Positions 24,384-33,497 of a stretch of 64,000 nt of DNA are shown here, piece by piece (within the stretch, counting starts at the first letter, position 1; the number at the start of each line of letters is the position of its first letter). The DNA comes from Anastatus disparis (taxonomy: Eukaryota > Arthropoda > Insecta > Hymenoptera > Eupelmidae): contig JAFFSR010000316.1 in NCBI GenBank assembly GCA_017163975.1, forward strand, positions 3,074,001 to 3,138,000, read 5' to 3'. A program made the position numbers and the translations under genes. The notes beneath the pieces were generated by a model. That model saw only the letters and a program-made list of their open reading frames with translations. It did not search any database and was not told the DNA's origin.

Positions 24384-25101
24384 GGTGGTTCTTCCATGAA
24401 AGATAAATGAACAAAATATTATAAAAATTTAGGAGGTCATAGATCAAACCTATTTTTTATATCTATTAAATTTCAGACTCAGTTATCGATAAAATAATAG
24501 AAAATAATGATTTTGAAATTGAGTGTTTTATGATATAATTTTGTATTCTAACCCTTAATTTCATGTTTAAACTTAATATTTTTATAATTTCAAATGAACA
24601 TATATTAATAAAAAACTATTTATTGAATTCTGCAGAATTCATAGATTTAGAACATAAAAAAAGTAGTAAGTTGATGAATCATCTAGAAAGATATTGAATA
24701 TTAAAAAAAAAATTTAAAAAAATAATTTAAATTATGATTCTGTAATACTTGACAATATTGTGGAATGAAAATGTAAACACGTATCTTATTTCTTTAGAAA
24801 ATGTGACATTCTACTGAGGTTATAATGAGTCTAACCTTATGTAATAAATAATAATATAACAAATCGAAATTCACAACGTTGCCGAAATTCCAATATGTTC
24901 AGGAACGTATGAATAATCAAATTTTATAAAATTACATATTATTTCAGTATTATTTGAAAATATTGCATGAATTTACCTAATATTTATTAATAAAGCGTTT
25001 AGAATGAATTTTACTATATTCATAATACTAAGAATTTATGCATTGAGTGGGGCCCCCCGGCCAAGCTCCCGCAACATACGGACCTGCATGGAAGAACCAC
25101 C
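24384..25101. mobile_element. TTAA-flanked MITE, element A
   Basis: A 718-bp element with perfect 15-bp inverted ends (GGTGGTTCTTCCATG at 24384-24398 and its complement at 25087-25101). It is flanked on both sides by TTAA (24380-24383 and 25102-25105), the target of piggyBac-type transposases. There is no transposase ORF. A GC-rich spot with GGGGCCCCCCGGCC lies near 25050. Superfamily is inferred from the TTAA only. Confidence 0.85.
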
Positions 25102-25105
25102 TTAA

Positions 25106-25785
25106 GGATGTTCTATGATTATATCAAAATATACAGAAATGCATGAAACTTCAAAATATGATAATTTAACATATAAAGAACAAGCTAGAATTTTTTCAGT
25201 ATTTTTTATCGCGAGTTTTTTATTAAAAATCTAGTTTAAAAATAGTCCCAAATAACATTGCTCTTATGGGAGACTAATGCAATTTTTGCTTATGTCTTGA
25301 ATTTTTCATATACGCAATGTACAGAATTAAAAAAAAAACTGATATTATGAAAGAATAGGTTTAAGGAATAATTTGATATTTTGTTTTTTATACCTCATCG
25401 GAAATTTCGCAAAGATAAATGTACTTAAAGTTTATATTTTCATTCATTATCGGAACACTATCACAAAAAAATGAAAAAGTTGGCAGCGCCGTACAAATAT
25501 ATATAGATATACTTATCTGGTAGTCTTTATAACAGCTGACTTACGAACGTAAGTTTTGAGGAAGACTGTGATGCGTCAATAATTTATATAAAAAGTAAAT
25601 GAATAATTTATATAAAAACTAAAAAAGTTAATATCCAATGACATTTTATGGTTTTACATTTATTTTTTATGTAATTTATTTAGACTGATTTTTTTTTGTA
25701 AGATTGGTAGCTCTACATCTTTCAATGCTTTTAACCCATATCTCCCCTGTCCCCGCTACCTTCCCTTTGGCATCATAGAACATCC
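25106..25785. mobile_element. TTAA-flanked MITE, element B, sharing a TTAA with A
   Basis: A 680-bp element with 14-bp inverted ends (GGATGTTCTATGAT at 25106-25119 and its complement at 25772-25785). It is flanked by TTAA at 25102-25105 and 25786-25789; the first is also the right-hand target copy of element A. No ORF is present. The end sequence differs from A but has the same GG start and length class. Confidence 0.85.
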
Positions 25786-25789
25786 TTAA

Positions 25790-26219
25790 ATGCTGCAAAT
25801 GATATTAGTCTGCAAAGAATTTTTATTACAATTGTAGAAACTCTAAAGTTTCTTCGATGCTGTTCATGATCATATTAATAAATAAATCATATTAATATTA
25901 ATAAATTAATACTAAAAGTGAATAGATCACTACTGTGGCTACTCTTTTTCAAGTCTAAGCATTAGCTTAAGAGCTCTGGATTTGCATTAGTTACTGAACG
26001 CAATAAGAACAAAAATTTTTATAATAATATAATTATAGAAGTCAAAGGGTCATAGTGATCTTCACTTGATAAACATATATCCTCTAGAGTTATTAGCTTA
26101 TGGGTTATAGCATAATGCTAATTCATGCCCATTTAGCCCTATCTTTTACGCAATCATTACTATCCCAGTAAAAGTATACTGATGGGTTAGAAACTTGCAA
26201 GCAAGTAACTGTGTACCTC
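25790..26219. other. No recognisable gene
   Basis: AT-rich non-coding sequence between the TTAA pair and the hairpin cluster. Confidence 0.4.
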
Positions 26220-26560
26220 TCAGTTAGCGTTCGAATTACAGGAGTAATTATTTTTCTATTAATTGAATAGAAAAGTTGTTGGGTTAGTAACACCCATCAT
26301 CTATCTTTCAATCATTCCTTTTAAAGAAAACTATTGAGTGACTAAACAAGCTGAGTTTTATACTCAAATAGAAAAAAGCGAAGAGTATAGATAATTCTTT
26401 TCGCTTAGCGTTCAAAAGGTTGGTGTTTCTAAAATAGAAACTGTCTTGAAGAGTCAGTTATATCCTTTAACCATGCGTTCGATTTTTAATTTCCTATTAT
26501 AAATAGTAATCGATTTGAAGGATTAGTTACATCCACCAAATCGTGTATTCAGAAGTAAAA
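26220..26560 (+). repeat. Cluster of related small hairpins
   Basis: Three units start with GCGTTC (26228, 26409, 26476). Each has a variable stem near CTAT...ATAG followed by a conserved block of the type GGRTTAGTWACAYCC. In two units the block itself folds with different paired bases (GGGT/ACCC and GGAT/ATCC) around the loop TAGTWAC. The function is unknown. Confidence 0.5.
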
Positions 26561-26879
26561 AAAAGAAGAGAAAAAAACATTAATTTTTAAATTTTACTCG
26601 CTCTTATTTTTTTTTTAAGCTAAACTCGTACAAGAAAAACCTCGGAAGCAAATTAGAAAACGGGAAATAGAAAATTGAAAATTAGGAAAAGAAAAATACT
26701 TTGAAATTAAACAAAAAGGTCTGAGAAGAAATGAAAAAAATGTAATAACAGACTTAAAAGTCTGCAGAAAAGAATTTTGAAAAGACCCGGAGGTCCATAA
26801 ATAAGCTTACGCAAAGTTGTGATACAAGTCACGATTATGCAACTTGTAATTGGTCCTTTTATATATAAATAAAATTTTA

Positions 26880-26925
26880 AATTCACGGAGAAGGATTTGC
26901 ATCGAGAAATGTGATGCAAGTCGCA
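26880..26925 (-). repeat. Dispersed repeat related to 39851-39890
   Basis: CACGGAGAAGG followed by TTGCATCGAG and AATGTGATGCA is an inverted match to 39851-39890 (GCATCACATTTTGTGAAGC then CCTTCTCCGTA). Both lie in GCATC-rich non-coding DNA outside the young gypsy element. Confidence 0.5.
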
Positions 26926-27225
26926 CTAAAAAAGATGATGCTTACTTGCACTACACGATGGCGCTCATGCTTATCGAATTTTGATGCAAAATGCTCTATG
27001 TTTCATTGTGCGTCCCGCTTCGCGTTTTACAAAGTATAAATCACTTTATGTCGTGCGTACACGAGTTAACGCAAAGAGAGGAAAGCGCGTTTTTAATAGA
27101 TGTTATTTATTTGTTAGTAATTTTGAAAATTTATATAATATATATCGTTTTATAAAGATATTTTAAAAATTATTTTTTATATGAAAAAATATTGTTTTAA
27201 TTTCAATTTAATGACAAAAAGATAG

Positions 27226-27439
27226 TCTATTATATGCAAAATAATATATTTTTCGCCATTCTAACCCTAAAATCGCAACTTCGTTGCTCTTTTTTGGATC
27301 TCATGGCGAAAAATATACTACGCAACTAGTATGGAAAGGCTTTTTTATAAAACTCGTTACGACCCTCACCTTCGGCTCAGGCCGTAAACTTCTCGTTTCC
27401 ATACCCGTTACGTAATGTACTAATTCTGCATATAATAGA
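27226..27439. mobile_element. Small foldback MITE
   Basis: 13-bp perfect inverted ends (TCTATTATATGCA and TGCATATAATAGA). It includes the inner pair TTTTTCGCCAT / ATGGCGAAAAA and a GC-rich loop with CCTCACCTTCGGCTCAGG. Confidence 0.75.
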
Positions 27440-28426
27440 TTATTTAATAATTCTATTTAATTCAAGGGTTAGAGCGATACAAAACTTACGCTTTTCAACT
27501 AAAATTCTATTTTTGCTTTGTATATTTGAAAATTTTCATTAACTACTATTTAATTGAAAAATAATTTTGATTAATTAACCCTTACAGTCACAGGAGCCGA
27601 TATATCGGCTACCTAATCTTCTTTTTTTTTACCTCAATATTTTTGCAATATCATGCTTGATTCTTGGATTTTTTGTATTTTCAGATACACATAGCCTTAC
27701 TATTTATAATGCTGATGATATTTTATAAATTTATAACTATTAATTATTATTATAAACAAATACATACGAAAAAATTGAATTGAATTGCATGACTGAAAGG
27801 GTTAAATAATCGTTTTTAATATAAAATATTTCTTAAGGAATATGTAAACGTTTCTATAAATAGCATTCAAGAAATTAAGAAGATAAAATTTGGAGCAAAC
27901 TAAAAACATTTTTTTAGAATACATCAATTATTTCTTGACATGTAACATTATCAGGAAAAATATATTAAACGAATGAGTTTTTTTCTGTTAAACGGTTATT
28001 TTGAAACAAATATTATGTATTGTTTTAATATACATTAATATATTATTAGTATATTATGAGTAATCCACAATTATAATTTTTCATTATAACACGATTGTTC
28101 ATATGTCAATTTTTCTAAAAATTACTATTTAATGTTTTAAGATAAAAGCAACATTAGCCTTCACAACTTTGCCGATTGCATGATTTAATTTTCAGAAATT
28201 TATTTAAAAAGTTTGATTAAAATCATTGAACTAAAACATTTTACTTGAATGTTTAATATACAATTTAATAAAAAATCTGTTTTATTTATCAATTTTTTAT
28301 CAATAAAAAAAAATTCATAACGTTTATGAAATAATGATTTCAAACAACAAATTATAAATAAACATTTAATTTGATTGATAAACAATTAACATTGATTTAT
28401 CAATAAATGTAACCTTAAAATGATAT
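27440..28426. other. No recognisable gene
   Basis: AT-rich non-coding sequence left of the gypsy insertion. Confidence 0.4.
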
Positions 28427-28584
28427 ATTATGTAACATGGCAATTTGACCATGTTACTTAAACGTATAATATTAAGCGTCAAGACGACAGAAAGAAGCCT
28501 ACAACTGTCGGCAAGAAGGAAAGCAGACCACGCGAGTCAAACTCTTAGCCCCGTACACGAGTTCGTTGGCACACACGCGCGAGC

Positions 28585-28590
28585 ATATAA
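28585..28590 (+). promoter_or_regulatory. Probable LTR TATA box
   Basis: ATATAA in the context GAGCATATAAGG, the only good TATA-like element in a GC-richer stretch of the LTR. Transcription would then start near 28615, which is inferred. The identical box in the 3' LTR is at 38895-38900. Confidence 0.5.
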
Positions 28591-29185
28591 GGCTGGCATA
28601 GGGCTAGCAAGCCGCTTGACTAGAGTAGCTAACTTGGGGTCCGTTGAGGATCGTCTGTCTCTCTCTTGCGGCGCGCGCAGCAGACCGCAAGAGCAACGAG
28701 CTTGGTCGACAGAAAGAAATCGCCATTGCTTTATTCTTTCTGTCGTCGTCACGAAGTAAAGAGCGTTCGTCACTGTAATATTATACAGTATTTTCCTTAT
28801 TTCTTTTTTTTGTGCTCTATAGAGAGTAAATTGCTGTGTGAGTGAGACTCATTAGCGTTATTTTTCTTGTATCTAATAAAATCAAGTCTTGAGCCTTGAT
28901 TTTGCTAGTGCCAGCGTGCTTTATCACTAGCTTAACGTTATTGCTTTCTTTTTGTTGTGCGACGTGTGTGCCGGGCGACTTCGTGCGCGTACTAGTGCTA
29001 AATACCCTTCGTGCTATTAATATTATTTTTTTGTGTGCTTGTGCCCTTTTTTTTTAGTGCGTAATTGTTGAAACTATCTGCGTTTCTCTTGCCGATAGTT
29101 TCTCTACTATTAAATACGGCGTCGCGTACGTTATACGCGGCTGGCGTCCATCTTGAACGTGCGTGTTTTAACTCTGTAATTAATT

Positions 29186-29191
29186 AATAAA
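29186..29191 (+). terminator. LTR polyadenylation signal
   Basis: AATAAA about 100 bp before the LTR end, repeated at 39497-39502 in the 3' LTR, where it would end the genomic transcript. Confidence 0.6.
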
Positions 29192-29290
29192 GTACATTGT
29201 CTGTATCATTATTCTATATATAATTTTATGCATAATTCCTTAAAATACATATATTTAGTGCAACCTCCTAATCCCCAAGGTTGTCACAAC

Positions 29291-29309
29291 TGACGCAACC
29301 AACGTGGGG
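29291..29309 (+). promoter_or_regulatory. Primer-binding site region
   Basis: TGACGCAACCAACGTGGGG starts three bases after the 5' LTR. Relatives in the window (43191, 50250) have TGGCGCCCAACG at this place, so this copy's site is a modified version. The primer tRNA was not identified. Confidence 0.65.
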
Positions 29310-30679
29310 CCGACAAAAATTTCAGTGAAAATTTTTGTTAAAATCACGGGATTAAAATAATTTTTTTTGTGCTTGTGCGTAAAAATTCAGAGAAAAAAAT
29401 TGTGCGTAAAAATTAAAAGAAAAATTTGTGCGAAAAATTAAAGAAAAATTTGTGCGAAAAATTGTGCGTAGAATTAATCGAAAAAATTTATAAAATTAAC
29501 ACGAAATAGAAAAAAAAAAAAAAAAAAAAACTGTTACAACTTGAACAAGACTTTTTTTTGTTTGTGCGAAAAAATTAATAGAGAAAATTTTGTGCATAAA
29601 TCAAAAATATAAACAGTGCTAAAAGTGAAAGACATTTGGCTGTGCGAACATTCACGCGTTTCCGGTTCGCCACGTGGTCGCCATTACGAACGACGCACAC
29701 ACGACGAAGCTGAAAGAGGACGCTCTGGCAGCCATTTTCTTTTTTTTCTCTCTTGTCCTTCCTTGATGCTGTCGCTTGGTAAAGTATAGAGAAAATTTTT
29801 AATTATCTTGCAGCAAGTTTGTCGTTAGCTTTTAATCGCTTTAAACTAAAATTTTTTATTTTAACGAAAAATAATTTTTTTTGGTTGTGTGCTTTGACAC
29901 TTAAAATAAATTTTTTTTTCTAGTTGTTTCGTGCGTTCACATGAAATTTTTTTTTGCTTCTAGAGTGCATTGAGATAAGTTTTTTTGGGTATTAAAATTA
30001 TAAAAAGTTTTTTGCTTCGATTTTGCTTAAAATTAGTAGCTTAATTTATATATGTATAGCTGCACAGTTGGGTGATCGAACAAATTGTTTGATTCGCCAT
30101 TATACAAGCCAACGCAACGACAAGTTTCGTTAGTATTTCAAGTGTGGCGAATTTTGGTCGCTGTAAATTGACGCTATCGTTTACGAACTATTAGTGCGCA
30201 ATTCAATTAGCATAGCACGATTTTTTTTAATGCTTATTGCCTTGGCTTGTCACAAGTGTGCAACTATATAGAGCAATCATTATACATACATATGCATATT
30301 CATATTTGTATCGTGTTCTCACGTAGTCGTGCCGCGCAGTCAGAGAACAAATCGTTCCTTTGACTGTGCTTCGTAAAGTACTTTTCGGTGAAAATTTCTT
30401 TTTTGTGCTGGCTGTTAAAAATAATTCTTTTTATTACTTAAAACTTTTCATAATAATATTTGTCCTTCATTTCATAATTTTCTTTTGCTTTTATGTACTT
30501 AAATATTGGTCCAGAATTTTTTTTATATTCCCTATAATAGTTTAAACTTTTCAAATTTTTAGTATTTACCTGATTTAATAAAATAACTATACGGCTCTTT
30601 TGAGAGTAGAAGCTTAACTATAAAACTAAGTAGTTTTTGTTAAGTCTTAAATCGTGTAGCACGACTACGTTATAATCTA

Positions 30680-30725
<46 letters not shown>

Positions 30726-31371
30726 TATCATTTATTTTTGTCTGTGCTTGTCCATTTTTTTTTCTTGCAATCCCTACCCTTATAGCATCCTAACCATCCA
30801 GCATATATTCCTTTGAGCGACGCCATCTTTAGCAAGTTTGCTTGGTAGTAGCTTATTACACGTGCTTCGAATCCTTATCCACCGCGCGCAGTGACTATAC
30901 CGACCGGACAATACCGTCGGCGTAGATAGTTCGTTATACGTGAACATTTTCTTGCTTGGCTTTGACGATTATTATTCGTTTTTTTAATACAATTTTTTTT
31001 GTTGTGCTTTAGTGTACGTAATTAACATTTTTTTTTGCTATTAAAAATTTTTTTTGTTTCTCAAAGTAGAATAAGTTTTGTGCTTGTTTTTTTTCCTTTC
31101 TTGCTTACGAAGCTAAGATTGCATTGCCTACTGCTAATAATTAAAGTAATTTAATTAACCGTAGAATAGTGCCTAAGCTTAAAGTTGAGCTTATGATTTT
31201 TTTTTGTTGTAAATAAAGATCAACGTGTTTTAAATTTAATTACGGAATACAGCACTGAGACATTCCTTAGAGCAACCCTCCTGAGATAACGTCTCGTATA
31301 AAATTATTAGCGAATTTTTGTTAGCAACCTTTAGATAGGATTTAGCTTGAAAGATTTTTTTATATATACGA
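29310..31371 (+). other. Long untranslated leader of the gypsy element
   Basis: About 2.06 kb between primer site and gag start, with many homopolymer A and T runs, repeated TTGTGCGAAAAATT phrases at 29360-29600 and a (TA)n run at 30683-30720. Short ORFs here look accidental. Packaging or internal translation signals might lie here, but none can be named from sequence alone. Confidence 0.6.
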
Positions 31372-33300
31372 ATGGCGAACCGACAATTAGAATTAGAACC
31401 CCTTTTGATTTCGGCTGATTTGTGCCGTCGAGATGTTTTTAGAGCGGCTGACGAGATCGCCCACCTCGTCGAACGACTTTCAATTGATCAAATGTTTGCC
31501 TATAGTCGTAGAGGAATCAGCACGGCGGGATGTCAAGCTAATTTTAAGTATCGAGTCTTGAGATATGAGCTCAGAAGACATTTGGGCGAACGAAGCGCGG
31601 CGTGGGACCCAATGGTCGATGAAGTCGCGGATGAATCGCGATTAGGGTGTAGTACGCTCCCCACCGGCAACTCCACCACTCTGCTCAATGAACAGCACGA
31701 AGCTCAGACGACTATACAGGCGGACGTTCATGCTAGTAACGAGCCAGTACTCCCTACTGGTCAAACACTAGGGATGTACCGAGATCCAATAACGTTTAAT
31801 AACTCGACTGCACAATCGCGTAGCAACCCGTTCCTACCTTCAACGAGTGAATCTGGAACCCATGTGCCTCCCAGCGCTGGTAATGTTGTTGGTCAACCGT
31901 TGACCACTCCTCAAGCCCAATCCACCCAATACCCCACTACATCAAGAGCGGTAACGTGGCCAGATGCCACCCAGTATTCTGAAGCGATGGATCTCACCGC
32001 AGCTGCCAATCGAAGAAACGGGCCACTTAACCTTATTACGTGTGCCAGCAATAATGTCGTTGTCACCAATACTACCAATGTTTGCCCTTCTTCACTAGTT
32101 ACTTCAAGCCAGTCGTATAGAGCAGCGAGCACCCTTCAAGCTAACTACGGAGGACGTACCCAAGCACCAGCTTCGTATTCATACCATTACACTCAAGCAC
32201 CTTCCTATTCTCATCCGTGGAGTCAGATCCCTCCCATTATACCCCCTCCTGGATATGTGCCCCGATCACCACCTCTGATCCCACCGCCACCTTTTTTCCC
32301 TACTGTTCCAGCGCAACCTATGACTAGGCCCACAATCTATAGGCCACATAACCCCCTGGAGGCGAATTCGGCTCATGCTTTTACCGAACATTTCCCGTCA
32401 AGCATAAACGCGTCAATGTTCAATCGTGAGAAATATACTAGTCAAATTTTTGCCAATTGGCATGTTTCATTCAAGGGAGACCGAAGAAAGGACCCTGAAT
32501 CCTTTTTAACTAATTTGCAAGGGTGTAGAGCGGCACATGACCTCACTGTAGATACTATTATTAAGGCGTTACCTGCAGTATTGGATGAAGAGGCTTATCA
32601 ATGGTTTCGGAGGGAGAATCCAAGTTGGCGCACCTTCGAAGATCTAGTTGAAGCTTTTCGCCTGCAGTTCTGCATGGAAAACGTGCAAGAACATCTTAAA
32701 ATTGAACTCGAGCGCAGAACGCAAGGCTCTCAGGAAGATGTTAGTACTTATCTGACTAAACTGAGAGACCTTATGGACCAAGTTCGTCCGCTGATGACCT
32801 TAGATGAACAATTGAATCGAGCATACCGAAATCTGCATCCTAGCTACCGTCAACGAATCTACAGGGACCAGTTCAATAGTTTCACGGAACTACAACGCCT
32901 TGGCAAGAGAGAAGAAACCCGCAGAGCCCAAGATAAAGCGTACCGGCCTCCTCCAGCCCCTAGCGAGTCGTTATTCCCTACTACAGCGTGCACGGGTACT
33001 AAGCAGTCTCGATTAAATAAAACTGCTCTCATTTCTCCTCTTGATCACATCGATGAGCAACAGCATCATGACCAAACTCCTATATTAGCCCCTGTCACCA
33101 GTACCCTTCAAGCACCCGTCACAAACCCCTCTGCTGTTACCCAACCACCAAGGAAACCGGAACCTAGTAGAATTCAGCAAAACCCGCTTCAAGAAATTCC
33201 AACGCGCGGTTTACTAATAAATCCGGAAATACTAATCAAGTCAGGCCTCCCAACAACCAAGCGCGTACGCAGAACCAAAATAGTGCCAAGCGTCCCTTAA
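31372..33300 (+). CDS. gag: Gag polyprotein, matrix and capsid part
   Basis: 642 residues from ATG, after a long leader. Residues 1-90 form a helical N-terminal region (MANRQLELEPLL, then charged). Residues 95-345 are Ser/Thr/Pro/Tyr-rich and probably disordered. Residues about 349-540 are capsid-like: FANWHVSFKGD, ALPAVLDEEAYQWFR, FRLQFCMENVQEHL and RRTQGSQEDVSTYL match the general retrotransposon gag capsid pattern. The C-terminal 60 residues are low complexity. It would form the cytoplasmic particle that packages element RNA. It ends without nucleocapsid zinc knuckles; these follow in the -1 frame (33171-33497), so full Gag probably needs a frameshift, or this copy has a one-base indel near 33180-33300. 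Confidence 0.93.
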   Translation: MANRQLELEPLLISADLCRRDVFRAADEIAHLVERLSIDQMFAYSRRGISTAGCQANFKYRVLRYELRRHLGERSAAWDPMVDEVADESRLGCSTLPTGNSTTLLNEQHEAQTTIQADVHASNEPVLPTGQTLGMYRDPITFNNSTAQSRSNPFLPSTSESGTHVPPSAGNVVGQPLTTPQAQSTQYPTTSRAVTWPDATQYSEAMDLTAAANRRNGPLNLITCASNNVVVTNTTNVCPSSLVTSSQSYRAASTLQANYGGRTQAPASYSYHYTQAPSYSHPWSQIPPIIPPPGYVPRSPPLIPPPPFFPTVPAQPMTRPTIYRPHNPLEANSAHAFTEHFPSSINASMFNREKYTSQIFANWHVSFKGDRRKDPESFLTNLQGCRAAHDLTVDTIIKALPAVLDEEAYQWFRRENPSWRTFEDLVEAFRLQFCMENVQEHLKIELERRTQGSQEDVSTYLTKLRDLMDQVRPLMTLDEQLNRAYRNLHPSYRQRIYRDQFNSFTELQRLGKREETRRAQDKAYRPPPAPSESLFPTTACTGTKQSRLNKTALISPLDHIDEQQHHDQTPILAPVTSTLQAPVTNPSAVTQPPRKPEPSRIQQNPLQEIPTRGLLINPEILIKSGLPTTKRVRRTKIVPSVP

Positions 33301-33497
33301 ACAAGAACCCGACCCCTATAGTCGAGGATTTTTGGCGAAAACAAAAAGAACCGTGCTTCAGGTGCGGACAACTGGGCCATTGGTTGCGGGAATGCACTCA
33401 ACCTCGTAAATGTTACGGCTGTGGGCAGTTGAATACTCACATCAAAGAATGCAAACGATGTAATTTAGCGGGAAACGAACAACGGAGGGAACATTAA
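33171..33497 (+). CDS. Gag nucleocapsid segment in the -1 frame, two CCHC knuckles
   Basis: The frame is open from the stop at 33168 to the stop at 33495-33497 and has no start of its own. It overlaps the end of gag by 130 bp. It encodes an Asn/Arg/Gln-rich basic linker and then two perfect CX2CX4HX4C knuckles: CFRCGQLGHWLREC and CYGCGQLNTHIKEC (about 33355-33456). These normally bind the element RNA. Within the overlap, the only X-XXY-YYZ heptamer in the gag frame is A-AAC-CCG at 33180-33186, a weak-looking slip site; an indel in this copy is the alternative. Its own 3' end holds the GGGAAAC site that leads to pol. Confidence 0.85.
   Translation, partial: NSAKPASRNSNARFTNKSGNTNQVRPPNNQARTQNQNSAKRPLNKNPTPIVEDFWRKQKEPCFRCGQLGHWLRECTQPRKCYGCGQLNTHIKECKRCNLAGNEQRREH

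Larger units (their letters stand above)
28431..29288 (+). repeat. 5' LTR of the young gypsy
   Basis: 858 bp, begins TGTAACATGG and ends TTGTCACA. It differs from the 3' LTR by one base (C at 28767 versus T at 39077) and one T in a homopolymer near 29030. A terminal hairpin GTAACATGG / CCATGTTAC opens U3. The 104-codon frame across U3/R is probably chance: it is present in both LTRs but has no family signature. Confidence 0.97.

Noticed and set aside
26707..27166. Short ORFs near 26707-26919 and 26981-27166
   Set aside because: No domain, and GCATC-rich repeat DNA related to 39680-39900.
28445..28759. A 104-codon ORF in the LTR, identical at 38755-39069
   Set aside because: It lies across U3 and R, is duplicated only because the LTRs are, has no family signature and an opposing ORF of similar size.
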